Of a stretch of 59,036 nt of DNA, positions 18,807 to 27,118 are shown piece by piece. The translations under genes were made by a program, and so were the position numbers. How positions within the stretch are numbered: position 1 is the first letter of the stretch; each line of letters starts with the position of its first letter. Under the pieces are notes generated by a model. It was not told the DNA's origin, did not search any database, and worked only from the letters and a program-made list of their open reading frames with translations. The DNA lies in the NCBI GenBank assembly GCA_902623915.1, contig CACNVM010000001.1, positions 17,501 to 76,536 on the forward strand. The letters run 5' to 3'. The DNA is from an uncultured Pelagibacteraceae bacterium (GTDB lineage Bacteria > Pseudomonadota > Alphaproteobacteria > Pelagibacterales > Pelagibacteraceae).

Positions 18807-19361
18807 TTAAATTTTGGGAAGAGTAACACCTCTTTGTTTCATATATTTACCCTTTCTTTTAGAATAAGTAATTTCAGGTTTTTCATTTCCTTTAATAAAA
18901 ATGAATTGGGCGGCTCCCTCATTAGCATATATTTTTGCTGGTAAAGGTGTGGTGTTAGAAAACTCGAGAGTTACGTGTCCCTCCCAACCTGGTTCTAATG
19001 GTGTCACATTTACGATTATGCCACATCTTGCATATGTAGATTTACCTAAACAAATTACAATTACGTTATCAGGTATTTTAAAATATTCTACAGTTCTGGC
19101 TAAAGCAAAAGAGTTGGGTGGTATTACGCAAATATTTGATTTTTTTGATATAAAGCCATCTTTCTTAAAATTTTTAGGATCAACAATGGTAGAATTAACA
19201 TTTGTAAAAATTTTAAAATCATTTGAAACTCTTGCATCATAGCCATATGATGAAAGCCCATAGGATATTTTGCCTTTTCTTATTTGTTTAGGAATAAATG
19301 GTGAAATAATTTTTTTACTTTTTGCCATTTTTTTTATCCATTTATCCGACAAAACAGTCAT
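18807..19361 (-). CDS. dcd: dCTP deaminase
   Basis: Dcd deaminates dCTP to dUTP and so feeds dTMP synthesis. The 184-residue protein has the family motifs [45 protein letters not shown] (key residues Arg of YARCG and Glu of LEFSN) and the C-terminal lid region around [12 protein letters not shown]. The MTVLSDKWI start is typical for alphaproteobacteria. It is preceded after five bases by a 37-codon basic ORF and followed after three bases by murA. Confidence 0.96.
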   Translation of the reverse strand: MTVLSDKWIKKMAKSKKIISPFIPKQIRKGKISYGLSSYGYDARVSNDFKIFTNVNSTIVDPKNFKKDGFISKKSNICVIPPNSFALARTVEYFKIPDNVIVICLGKSTYARCGIIVNVTPLEPGWEGHVTLEFSNTTPLPAKIYANEGAAQFIFIKGNEKPEITYSKRKGKYMKQRGVTLPKI

Positions 19362-19366
19362 GTTAG

Positions 19367-19480
19367 TTATTTCCCTTTCTTCTTATATTTATTTCTATAC
19401 TCTTTTCTTTTTTTTAAATTTGATTTCAAAGCCAATTCTTTTTTATAAAGAGATGTCTCCTTTTTTAAAATGACTTTCAT
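19367..19480 (-). CDS. 37-aa lysine-rich protein, unknown
   Basis: The short ORF runs from an ATG at 19480 to a TAA at 19367 and encodes 37 residues, nearly half Lys or Arg (for example [16 protein letters not shown] at the end). It fills the gap between the 63-aa basic protein and dcd, with five-base spacings on both sides. That spacing is the best argument for its being real. There is no obvious Shine-Dalgarno. A nucleic-acid or ribosome contact is plausible but unproven. Confidence 0.45.
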   Translation of the reverse strand: MKVILKKETSLYKKELALKSNLKKRKEYRNKYKKKGK

Positions 19481-19485
19481 TAAAA

Positions 19486-19677
19486 CTAATTTTTGTTAGG
19501 GTTTGTTAAATCTTCGAGTGTAATTGTTTTTTCAATATCATGCATTTTTTCGGGCTCATTTTTTTCTTCCTTAACTCCCTTTTTGGCACGCCTTTGTTCT
19601 AAACGAGCTTTTCTTTTGGCCTCTTTTTTCATGGCCTTTTCACCTCTGATAGATTTATAAGTGTAATGTATACCCAT
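19486..19677 (-). CDS. 63-aa basic protein, unknown
   Basis: The protein has a very basic helical middle (MKKEAKRKARLEQRRAKKG, residues 16-34) and an acidic end (KTITLEDLTNP). A start at the internal ATG (19632) would give 48 residues, but the upstream MGIHYTYKSIRGEK keeps protein-like composition. It is the first gene of the run leading to dcd and murA, and it diverges from tRNA-Thr. I do not know its function. The composition suggests RNA or ribosome association, which is inference. Confidence 0.6.
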   Translation of the reverse strand: MGIHYTYKSIRGEKAMKKEAKRKARLEQRRAKKGVKEEKNEPEKMHDIEKTITLEDLTNPNKN

Positions 19678-19786
19678 TTTTGCACCATATTTTCATTATC
19701 TTTTTACTTTGTAGGCTGAAATTATGCAAGCACTACTATATTTAACTGTAGATATCCTTTGATAAAATGTAAGTATCAAATAATTT

Positions 19787-19862
19787 GCCCACATAGCTCA
19801 GTTGGTAGAGCACTTCCATGGTAAGGAAGAGGTCGCAAGTTCAATTCTTGCTGTGGGCACCA
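19787..19862 (+). tRNA. tRNA-Thr(GGT)
   Basis: A complete cloverleaf is present. The acceptor stem is GCCCACA/TGTGGGC, and the D arm is GCTC-AGTTGGTA-GAGC with the conserved GG. The anticodon stem CTTCC/GGAAG carries the loop ATGGTAA (anticodon GGT), and the T arm is GCAAG-TTCAATT-CTTGC. CCA is encoded. It is flanked by about 110 bases upstream and 44 downstream without a recognised gene. Confidence 0.97.
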
Positions 19863-19906
19863 TTTAAAATATTAATTTATTCTTTATTTAAATGCTATTT
19901 CTCAAA

Positions 19907-21352
19907 TTATTGAAAAAAATTTTTTAAGTCCTCATTTATCATTTTAAATGAGCTTTCCCAATTATCAATTTGCTTTGATCTGTATAAACTAACATTATCA
20001 TACCATTTAGTAGATTTTTTGTCTAAAAACCATCTCCAATCACTCACAAATGGAAGGGGTATCCATGTTTTTTTTCCTAGTGTACCAGATAAGTGGGCTA
20101 GCGCTGTATCAGCAGTTATTACTAAATCAAGTTGTTTAATTATTTGGATACTATCTATAAATGCATTTTCCGATTTATCGATATTTTTAAAAAAGATTAT
20201 ATTCTTGAATTTATCTATTTTTTTATTATCGAATTCTTTTTGTAAAACAAAAAAAGTAAAATTAAATGATGAAGCTAGATTTAAAAAATAATCAAAAGGT
20301 ATATTTTTTTTAATTAAAGAAGTATTGGAATTCACTCCAATTTTGGTTCCTTTATATTTTTTAAATATATCAGTCCATTTTTTTTCTAAATCATCATTTT
20401 TTTGAAAAAAATTAACTGTAGGAACAAAAAGATCATTTTTATTATAAAAAATCCTTGGGATACTTAATAAATGAATATGATAATGATGTTCTGTAATTTT
20501 ATTACTGTCAGATATTAAATTAAACATATTTTTATCAAAAAAGTGTAAAAACTTTTTACTTTTGAGATAAATTGTTATTTCAACTTTATATTTATTTTTA
20601 ATTTTGTATAAATATCTTGTAAATTGTATCAAGTCCCCGATCCCTTGTTCTGAAATTACTAATAATTTTTTATTATTAAGGCATTCACCATCCCAAATTT
20701 TGCTTTTTAGATTAAGCTTTTTATAATTAATATAATCTAAAAATGATTTACTTTTTTTTCTCCACTCATATTCATCAAAACCTTGTTCAAAATTCTCCAT
20801 CATCAATAACTGCGTTCCATAATTTACATGAACATCGGGATTATTATTTTTAATCTCTATTGATTTTTTGTATGACTCTATGGCTTCTTTAAAATCTCCA
20901 GTTTGTTTGTAAGAATTAGCTAAATTATTATATGCTAAAAAATTTCTTGGACTATTTTTTAGACTAATCTTGTAAGAACTAATTGCTAAATCTAATTTGT
21001 TAATTGAAAAATAAATATTTCCAATATTGTACATTGAAAAATTATTTCTTGGTTCAATCTTATAAGATTCTTTATATAAAGTAATTGCTTTTTCAAAAAT
21101 TCTTTGATCATGATAGAACTTTGCGTAGTTATATAAAAGTAAAGGATCCTTGGGTTTAATTTTTAAACTTTTTTCAAAAACATTTTTTGCTAATTTATAT
21201 TCTTTTAATTGCGAAAGTAATGGACCATAGTTTTGTAAAACTGAATAGTTATTTGGATTTGATTTTAAAATATGCTCATAAATTTCTTTGGCTTTATTCC
21301 AGTTTCCTTTGCTATGGTGTAAAAGTGCACTTTTAAAATAATCTACGTTCAT
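19907..21352 (-). CDS. TPR protein with GT9/SPY-like glycosyltransferase domain
   Basis: The first 190 of 481 residues form about five or six tetratricopeptide repeats (for example GNWNKAKEIYEHILKSNPNN, then LAYNNLANSYKQTGDFKEAI). The rest resembles the glycosyltransferase part of TPR-GT proteins. It has the linker FDEYEWRKKSK, WDGECLNNKKLLVISEQGIGDLIQFTRYL and the nucleotide-sugar-site-like DLVITADTALAHLSGTLGK near 415-433. There is no signal peptide, so it is probably cytoplasmic and may modify proteins or surface sugars. Its start overlaps the 59-aa membrane protein by 20 bases. Confidence 0.8.
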   Translation of the reverse strand: MNVDYFKSALLHHSKGNWNKAKEIYEHILKSNPNNYSVLQNYGPLLSQLKEYKLAKNVFEKSLKIKPKDPLLLYNYAKFYHDQRIFEKAITLYKESYKIEPRNNFSMYNIGNIYFSINKLDLAISSYKISLKNSPRNFLAYNNLANSYKQTGDFKEAIESYKKSIEIKNNNPDVHVNYGTQLLMMENFEQGFDEYEWRKKSKSFLDYINYKKLNLKSKIWDGECLNNKKLLVISEQGIGDLIQFTRYLYKIKNKYKVEITIYLKSKKFLHFFDKNMFNLISDSNKITEHHYHIHLLSIPRIFYNKNDLFVPTVNFFQKNDDLEKKWTDIFKKYKGTKIGVNSNTSLIKKNIPFDYFLNLASSFNFTFFVLQKEFDNKKIDKFKNIIFFKNIDKSENAFIDSIQIIKQLDLVITADTALAHLSGTLGKKTWIPLPFVSDWRWFLDKKSTKWYDNVSLYRSKQIDNWESSFKMINEDLKNFFQ

Positions 21353-21512
21353 AATTATTTCTTTTTTTTAATTTTATTAAAACCAAGTTTAATATTGATA
21401 GCATAACAGTAACAACGATATCAAGAAATGGGCCTGCTTCTGGATAGCTATAGTTCCATAAAATTACTAAAGCTAGCCATACTAACCAATTAATTAATTT
21501 GAAATTATTCAT
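21333..21512 (-). CDS. 59-aa two-helix membrane protein, unknown
   Basis: The short ORF starts at the ATG at 21512, directly after the stop of the TMEM64-type gene (stop codon bases 21513-21515). It ends at 21333, inside the start of the TPR-glycosyltransferase. Two hydrophobic stretches (LINWLVWLALVILW, and IVVTVMLSILNLVLIKL) are separated by YSYPEAGPFLD, and the C-terminus is basic. The abutting start, overlapping end and clear membrane pattern make it a likely real gene of a three-gene unit. Function is unknown. Confidence 0.7.
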   Translation of the reverse strand: MNNFKLINWLVWLALVILWNYSYPEAGPFLDIVVTVMLSILNLVLIKLKKRNNYERRLF

Positions 21513-22241
21513 TTAATTTTTTTTAAAAAATAATTTTTTAATCACAAGTCCAACTAAAAGCATCAAAATAAAACCTAGGATTGGTAAGTAAATATCTGGA
21601 GATAAAATTACATTTAATAAACTTAATTTTTCATTTGTCTCAATATATTTTTCTATCCCTGCTCCTAGAGCAACACTTATGAACATTGTTGGCCAACTTC
21701 CAATAAATGTTCCAAGGAAATAATTTTTTATGGAAATATTAAATAAAACAGGTAATACATTTTGTATTCCATAGGGAATTCCACCACCGCCACCAAGTCT
21801 ATATAATGTAAAATATAAAAATTCATTTTTTTGAAAGGCAAGCTTAAGATTTGAAAACTTTGGCTCTAGTTTCTCTTTTATAAAATCTGTAAAAAAGAGT
21901 TTTGCTAATAAATATAGCAAGGTTGTTCCAATTGTAGCAGACACAACGGCGATTGAAATTCCGTACCACTTTCCAAAAACAAATCCAGAAAATAATAAAA
22001 GTGGTGATGCAAATCCCAAAAGTAAATACCAAACTATTGAAAATAAGAAAAATATTATTGTAAGAAATAGAAAATTATTATTCTTGTAATCAATAATAAT
22101 CTCTTTGTTTGATTTAATAAACTCATAGCTTGTTAAATCTCTAAAATCAATTACAGAGGATAAATAATATAGACCAAAAAATAGAATTAGTAGATAAAAT
22201 ACTCCAATTATAAGTTTTAGATTTCTAGAACTTAAATTCAT
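21513..22241 (-). CDS. TVP38/TMEM64 (SNARE-associated, DedA-like) family membrane protein
   Basis: The 242-residue integral membrane protein has about six hydrophobic segments and the VTT-domain hallmark region FGKWYGISIAVVSATIGTTLLYLLAKLFF, then YRLGGGGGIPYGIQNVLPVLFNI and GTFIGSWPTMFISVALG. These Gly/Pro-containing re-entrant stretches are typical of TMEM64/DedA proteins, which handle lipid scrambling or proton-linked transport in characterised members. It is the first gene of a minus-strand unit with the 59-aa protein and the TPR-glycosyltransferase, and it diverges from rpmH. Confidence 0.88.
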   Translation of the reverse strand: MNLSSRNLKLIIGVFYLLILFFGLYYLSSVIDFRDLTSYEFIKSNKEIIIDYKNNNFLFLTIIFFLFSIVWYLLLGFASPLLLFSGFVFGKWYGISIAVVSATIGTTLLYLLAKLFFTDFIKEKLEPKFSNLKLAFQKNEFLYFTLYRLGGGGGIPYGIQNVLPVLFNISIKNYFLGTFIGSWPTMFISVALGAGIEKYIETNEKLSLLNVILSPDIYLPILGFILMLLVGLVIKKLFFKKN

Positions 22242-22253
22242 AAATAATTTTTA

Positions 22254-22269
22254 ACTGTACTTATACAGT
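22254..22269. repeat. perfect inverted repeat between divergent genes
   Basis: ACTGTA and TACAGT are separated by four bases (CTTA) in the 77-base gap between the TMEM64-type gene and rpmH. It sits just upstream of a TATAAA (22279-22284) that could be the rpmH -10. It may be an operator or a small hairpin. No known regulator is implied. Confidence 0.35.
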
Positions 22270-22318
22270 CTTATTACCTATAAATATCAAAAAATTTAAT
22301 AGGAACCAAAGAAATCTT

Positions 22319-22453
22319 ATGAAAAGAACCTATCAACCAAGTAAGCTAGTAAGAAAAAGAAGACATGGCTTTAGATCAAGAATGGCTACAAAGGCAGGCA
22401 GGAAACTTTTGGCTAGGCGTAGAGCAAAGGGTCGAAAAAAACTTTCTACTTAA
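22319..22453 (+). CDS. rpmH: 50S ribosomal protein L34
   Basis: The 44-residue protein starts [18 protein letters not shown] and ends KGRKKLST, a complete match to bacterial L34. It is the first gene of the conserved rpmH-rnpA-yidD-yidC cluster that often lies near the chromosome origin. The rnpA start follows the stop codon by five bases. Confidence 0.98.
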   Translation: MKRTYQPSKLVRKRRHGFRSRMATKAGRKLLARRRAKGRKKLST

Positions 22454-22458
22454 AGATA

Positions 22459-22821
22459 ATGACGAAGCTTGAAAGTTTAAAAAAAAATTCCCATTTCCAA
22501 AGAGTCTTAAGAAATAGAGTTATAAATAACGAATGTTTTACTATTTATCGTTCAAAAAATTTTTTGAATAAAAATAAAAAGAGTAAAAAACTTTACGTAA
22601 GTTTTGTCATGAGAAAAAAAATTGGAAATGCAGTTAAAAGGAATAGAATTAAAAGGAAGTTAAGATCTATTGTACAAAAGTTATTAATGATGAACAGTAC
22701 AATTAGTTTAGATTATATATATGTAATTTTTGGAAAGGATAAAGCTTATAAAGAGTACAATAATTCACTATATGAAAAAATGAAAAAAAGTTTTAAAAGA
22801 ATGCAAAGTTTAGAAGTATGA
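22459..22821 (+). CDS. rnpA: ribonuclease P protein component
   Basis: RnpA is the protein subunit of RNase P, which trims tRNA 5' ends. The 120-residue protein begins [14 protein letters not shown] and carries the RNR signature [16 protein letters not shown] (about 55-70), the RNA-binding motif of the family. It overlaps yidD by four bases. The composition is extremely basic, as expected. Confidence 0.95.
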   Translation: MTKLESLKKNSHFQRVLRNRVINNECFTIYRSKNFLNKNKKSKKLYVSFVMRKKIGNAVKRNRIKRKLRSIVQKLLMMNSTISLDYIYVIFGKDKAYKEYNNSLYEKMKKSFKRMQSLEV

Positions 22822-23075
22822 AATTAATAAGTTTTACTTTAATAATTTTTATTAAAATTTATAAATATTTAATATCACCTTTGCTTGGACAAAATTGTAG
22901 ATTTCTTCCTACCTGTTCTGAGTATGCTGAAGAGTCATTAAAAACTCATGGTCTAATAAAGGGTTTATCCTTAACTCTTAAAAGAATATCAAAATGTCAC
23001 CCTATAAAATTATTGAGAGGAAGCTCAGGATTAGATTTTGTACCGAAAAAGAAAAATGTAGGAAAGAAAATTTAA
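22818..23075 (+). CDS. yidD: membrane protein insertion efficiency factor YidD
   Basis: YidD assists YidC-dependent insertion of membrane proteins. The 85-residue protein has the amphipathic N-terminal helix and the family core [19 protein letters not shown] with its conserved Cys pair, followed by LKRISKCHP. It overlaps rnpA by four bases and abuts yidC, so it is translated as part of that cluster. Confidence 0.96.
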   Translation: MKLISFTLIIFIKIYKYLISPLLGQNCRFLPTCSEYAEESLKTHGLIKGLSLTLKRISKCHPIKLLRGSSGLDFVPKKKNVGKKI

Positions 23076-24770
23076 ATGGATCTTAGAAATGTAGTTTTTG
23101 CTATAGCTTTATCATTCGCAGTTCTTTTTGGTTGGTCAGTAATTTTTGAAACACCTCAAATTGAAGAGCAAAATAAATTGAAACAAACCCAGGATTTAGA
23201 AAAGACTGACAATAAAAATACTGATGCGCCAAGCGTTAATATAGAAAAGGAAAGAGTTTTAAACATATCTAGGGATGACGCGATTAAATCTGTAAAAAGA
23301 GTAAATTTTGAAAATGAGAATGTTAAAGGTTCAATTTCACTAAAAGGATTTTTGATAGATGACATTCTTTTTAAAAAATATAACACAGAAGTCAATTCAG
23401 ATGAAAAAGTAAAATATTTAAATCCTTCTGAGACAAATGATGGGTACTTTGTTGAAACTGGGTGGGCAGCAAGCAATACAACTAAAATGCCTCTTCCAAC
23501 AAAAAATACGATTTGGAAAGTAGTTGGAAATAATAAACTTTCAATAGGTAATCCAGTTACAGCTGAGTGGAATAATAAATCAGGTTTAACTTTTAGAAAG
23601 AAAATAGAATTGGATGAAAAGTTTTTATTTAAAGTAACGCAAGAAGTTCAAAATAATTCAAGTCAAAGAGTAGAACTTTATCCGTACGCGCAGATAACAA
23701 GAAACCAAGATCCAGATGTTGTAGACTTTTATATTTTACACGAGGGGTTTATTGGAGTTTTTGATGAAGACTTACAAGAAGAAGGTTATGATGATGTTAA
23801 AGAAAAGAAAAAAGAATACTCTGCTGGTGAAGGTTGGTTGGGTATCACAGATAAATATTGGTTAACTGCATTAGTCCCTGAAAAAAATCAACCATTTAAA
23901 GGTGAGTTTACTTACAAAAATGGTTTCAAAGCAAACTATATTCAAAATAAACCTGTCGTTATTCAACCTTCAGGCTCAGGAATATCCGAGTCAAAAATAT
24001 TTATTGCAGCAAAAGAAGTTAAAGTAATAGATGGGTATGCTGAAACAGAAGGTATTAACAAGTTTGATTTAACAATTGACTGGGGTTGGTTCTACTTTTT
24101 TACCAAACCACTATTTTTTATAATGAATTATTTATTCGAACTTACCAAAAACTTTGGAATAGCAATTGTTTTAGTAACAGCAGCTGTAAGATTATTATTT
24201 TTTCCTCTTGCGAATTACTCATTTAGATCAATGGCAAAAATGAAAATATTACAACCTGAATTGTTAAGATTAAAAGAATTACACAAACAAGATAAAGTTA
24301 AACTTCAGCAAGAAATGATGGCACTTTACAAAAGAGAAAAAGTGAATCCATTGTCTGGCTGTCTTCCTATTTTAATTCAGATACCTTTCTTTTTTGCAAT
24401 ATACAAAATGCTATTCATCTCATTGGAGATGAGACATCAACCATTTTTTGGTTGGATTAAAGATTTATCAGCACAGGATCCTACTTCTATTTTTAATTTT
24501 TTTGGTTTGATACCTTGGGATCCACCATCTTTTCTAATTATTGGAGCATGGCCAATTATGATGGGAGCAACAATGTACTTACAGCAGAAACTTAACCCTA
24601 CTCCTCCAGATCCTATACAAGCAAAAATTTTTATGTTTTTTCCATTATTTTTAACAATAATTTTAGCACCATTTCCATCAGGTCTTGTTGTTTATTGGAC
24701 AATTAACAACATACTAACAATTGCTCAACAATGGGTAATTTACAGATCAACGACTGTCAAAACAAAATAA
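23076..24770 (+). CDS. yidC: membrane protein insertase YidC
   Basis: YidC inserts and folds inner-membrane proteins with or without SecYEG. The 564-residue Gram-negative type has an N-terminal transmembrane segment (about 7-25) and a charged linker. A large periplasmic beta-sandwich (about 85-330) precedes the five-helix insertase core from about 350, with the cytoplasmic hairpin FRSMAKMKILQPELLRLKEL and the NPLSGCLPILIQIPFF segment. The stop codon is followed at once by the argB start. The GTPase gene engB, often next in alphaproteobacteria, is absent here. Confidence 0.97.
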   Translation: MDLRNVVFAIALSFAVLFGWSVIFETPQIEEQNKLKQTQDLEKTDNKNTDAPSVNIEKERVLNISRDDAIKSVKRVNFENENVKGSISLKGFLIDDILFKKYNTEVNSDEKVKYLNPSETNDGYFVETGWAASNTTKMPLPTKNTIWKVVGNNKLSIGNPVTAEWNNKSGLTFRKKIELDEKFLFKVTQEVQNNSSQRVELYPYAQITRNQDPDVVDFYILHEGFIGVFDEDLQEEGYDDVKEKKKEYSAGEGWLGITDKYWLTALVPEKNQPFKGEFTYKNGFKANYIQNKPVVIQPSGSGISESKIFIAAKEVKVIDGYAETEGINKFDLTIDWGWFYFFTKPLFFIMNYLFELTKNFGIAIVLVTAAVRLLFFPLANYSFRSMAKMKILQPELLRLKELHKQDKVKLQQEMMALYKREKVNPLSGCLPILIQIPFFFAIYKMLFISLEMRHQPFFGWIKDLSAQDPTSIFNFFGLIPWDPPSFLIIGAWPIMMGATMYLQQKLNPTPPDPIQAKIFMFFPLFLTIILAPFPSGLVVYWTINNILTIAQQWVIYRSTTVKTK

Positions 24771-25640
24771 ATGTCCGAAGAAAATAATTTAGAAAATATA
24801 AAAAAGTTTTGGCCAAAAGATGCTCCAGATGTAACGAATGTTCCAAAATATGTAAAAAAATATAAAAAAGATTTAATAGTAATAAAATATGGTGGGAATG
24901 TTTTAATTGATAGAAATATTTTTAATAATTTTATTCAAGACATAAGTATATTAAATAAATTAGGTCTTTCTATAATTATTGTACACGGAGGTGGTCCTAG
25001 AATTGAAAGAGAATTAAAAAAAAGTAATATCCAAACTAAATTTATAAATGGTTTGAGAGTAACAGATAAAAATGTAATTAATATAGTTGAAAAAGTCCTA
25101 ATAGACTTTAACAATGATATTGTTGTTTCACTTAATAAAAAAGGATCTAAAGCAGTTTCTGTTAATACGAAAATTAACAATGTTATAAATGTAATTCCAG
25201 ATAAACCTGAATTGGGCTTTGTAGGAGTTCCACAAGAAATTAATGTCGAGATAATAAAAAATATAATTAGTCAAAAACAAATACCAATTGTTGCTCCCTT
25301 AGGTTTAGATAAAGACAAACAAACTTATAATATTAATGGTGATACTGCTGCTAGTGCTATAGCTAAAAAATTGAAATCTAGAAGACTTTTATTAATGACA
25401 AATGTTGAAGGTGTTTATGATGATAGAAAAACTTTGATTTCAGAAATAAAGCCTTACGATATGGAAAATTTAGTTAATCTAAAGATTGTTCAGGGTGGAA
25501 TGTTACCCAAAATAAAGAATTGTATTGAGGCTGTTGAGAATGGAGTTAGAGGTGTCGTTATTCTTGATGGTAGAAAACCAAGAGCTATATTGAAAGAAAT
25601 TTTCTCTGATCAAGGTGCTGGTACTTTAATTAGAAAATGA
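24771..25640 (+). CDS. argB: acetylglutamate kinase
   Basis: ArgB phosphorylates N-acetylglutamate, the second step of arginine synthesis after ArgJ (gene at 8.4-9.7 kb). The 289-residue amino-acid-kinase-fold protein has VIKYGGNVL (phosphate site), IIVHGGGPRIEREL, NINGDTAASAIAKKL and a C-terminal lysine-containing site GGMLPKIKNCIEA. The start abuts yidC and the end overlaps the HAD gene by four bases. It forms the beginning of the biosynthetic half of this operon. Confidence 0.96.
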   Translation: MSEENNLENIKKFWPKDAPDVTNVPKYVKKYKKDLIVIKYGGNVLIDRNIFNNFIQDISILNKLGLSIIIVHGGGPRIERELKKSNIQTKFINGLRVTDKNVINIVEKVLIDFNNDIVVSLNKKGSKAVSVNTKINNVINVIPDKPELGFVGVPQEINVEIIKNIISQKQIPIVAPLGLDKDKQTYNINGDTAASAIAKKLKSRRLLLMTNVEGVYDDRKTLISEIKPYDMENLVNLKIVQGGMLPKIKNCIEAVENGVRGVVILDGRKPRAILKEIFSDQGAGTLIRK

Positions 25641-26308
25641 AAGAGCTTTTAAAAATAAAGTATTGGCTATTTGATTTAGATAACACACTATATTCTGGTG
25701 ATACAAAAGTTTTCGATCAGGTTGATAAAAGAATGTCAAAATACATTTCAAATAAACTAAAAGTAAGTATTGATGAAGCTAGAAAAATACAGAAAAATTA
25801 TTTCCACGAATACAATACGACCTTAAATGGTATGATTAAAAATCATGAGATAGATGCAAAGGAGTTTCTTGATTTTGTTCACGATATTGATTTAGAATTT
25901 CTTAAAAAAGATAAGGGTTTGGAGCAAGAGCTCAGTAGAATAAAAGATAAAAAAATAATATTCACTAACGGCTCACGCGCGCATGCAGAGAATGTTACTA
26001 AAAGAATTGGAATTAATAGGCTTTTTGACGGAATTTTTGATATTGAAGACTCAGATTTTATCCCTAAACCTGCTATCGAAACCTACAAAAGACTAATTGA
26101 TAAATACAAAATTGAGCCACAATATTGTATATTTATTGAGGATATTGCAAGAAATTTGAAACCAGCCCATGAATTAGGTATGAAAACAGTTTGGATTAAA
26201 AATAATGAACCTTGGGCAGCAAAATACTCAGATGAAAAATTTGTAAATTATAAGACATCTAATTTAACTAATTTTTTAAAGGAAATAAATGAACTTAGAG
26301 AAAATTGA
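25637..26308 (+). CDS. HAD-family pyrimidine 5'-nucleotidase-like phosphatase
   Basis: The 223-residue HAD-superfamily protein has the nucleophile motif [10 protein letters not shown] (motif I), motif II IIFTNGS, a Lys in DSDFIPKP, and the acidic motif FIEDIARNL. The combination resembles the SDT1/PhoN-type pyrimidine nucleotidases that often sit next to argB in alphaproteobacteria. The substrate is not proven, and a nucleotide-salvage or housekeeping role is likely. It overlaps argB by four bases and dapD by about 20. Confidence 0.85.
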   Translation: MKELLKIKYWLFDLDNTLYSGDTKVFDQVDKRMSKYISNKLKVSIDEARKIQKNYFHEYNTTLNGMIKNHEIDAKEFLDFVHDIDLEFLKKDKGLEQELSRIKDKKIIFTNGSRAHAENVTKRIGINRLFDGIFDIEDSDFIPKPAIETYKRLIDKYKIEPQYCIFIEDIARNLKPAHELGMKTVWIKNNEPWAAKYSDEKFVNYKTSNLTNFLKEINELREN

Positions 26309-27113
26309 AAAAACTATAAACGAAGCTTTTGAAAATAAAGAAAAAATTGATAACTCAAACAAAGATCTTAATGACATTGTGCGTGAAACTATTGACTTAT
26401 TAGATAATGGAAAAATTAGAGTTGCTGAAAAAAAAGGTAGTAAATGGCAAGTCAATCAATGGATTAAAAAAGCTATTCTTTTGAGTTTCCGAGTAAACAA
26501 AATGAAAGCTTCAAAAGGACCATACTCTACTTGGTACGATAAAATAGATGGAAAGACTCAAGGATGGAGTGAAGAACAAGTTAAGAAAGCTGGATTTAGA
26601 TATGTACCAAATGGCGTAATTAGAAAAGGAGCTCATATAGCAAAAAATGTGGTTTTAATGCCATCATTTATTAATGTAGGTGCATATGTCGACGAGGGAA
26701 CAATGATAGATACTTGGGCATCAGTTGGATCATGTGCTCAGGTTGGAAAAAATTGTCATATTTCTGGTGGTGCTGGTATCGGCGGTGTTTTAGAACCAAT
26801 GCAGGCAAACCCAACTATTGTGGAGGATAACTGTTTTTTAGGTGCACGTGCTGAAATAGCAGAAGGTGTAATTGTTGAAAAAGGGTCAGTATTATCTATG
26901 GGTGTTTATATTGGTGCATCAACGAGAATAATTGATCGTGCAACTGGTGAAATTCATTATGGTAAAGTTCCAGCCTATTCTGTTGTTGTTCCAGGATCAA
27001 TGCCAAGTAAAAATAATCCTAAAGGTCCATCATTATATTGTGTAGTAATTGTAAAAAAAGTAGACGAAAAAACTCGAAGCAAAACGTCTATTAATGATTT
27101 ATTAAGAGACTAA
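26289..27113 (+). CDS. dapD: 2,3,4,5-tetrahydropyridine-2,6-dicarboxylate N-succinyltransferase
   Basis: DapD succinylates tetrahydrodipicolinate in the succinylase branch of lysine/DAP synthesis. The 274-residue protein has the N-terminal helical domain and a left-handed beta-helix of hexapeptide repeats ([27 protein letters not shown] onward). It also contains [21 protein letters not shown] and the [11 protein letters not shown] turn. It is followed after five bases by dapE, the next-but-one step in the pathway. Confidence 0.96.
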   Translation: MNLEKIEKTINEAFENKEKIDNSNKDLNDIVRETIDLLDNGKIRVAEKKGSKWQVNQWIKKAILLSFRVNKMKASKGPYSTWYDKIDGKTQGWSEEQVKKAGFRYVPNGVIRKGAHIAKNVVLMPSFINVGAYVDEGTMIDTWASVGSCAQVGKNCHISGGAGIGGVLEPMQANPTIVEDNCFLGARAEIAEGVIVEKGSVLSMGVYIGASTRIIDRATGEIHYGKVPAYSVVVPGSMPSKNNPKGPSLYCVVIVKKVDEKTRSKTSINDLLRD

Positions 27114-27118
27114 AATTA

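Noticed and set aside
18571-18810. Many long open frames antisense to real genes (for example opposite murA, secA and ispG)
   Set aside because: They are hydrophobic or low-complexity mirror translations of AT-rich coding strands, lack ribosome sites and family motifs, and lie fully within confidently identified genes.
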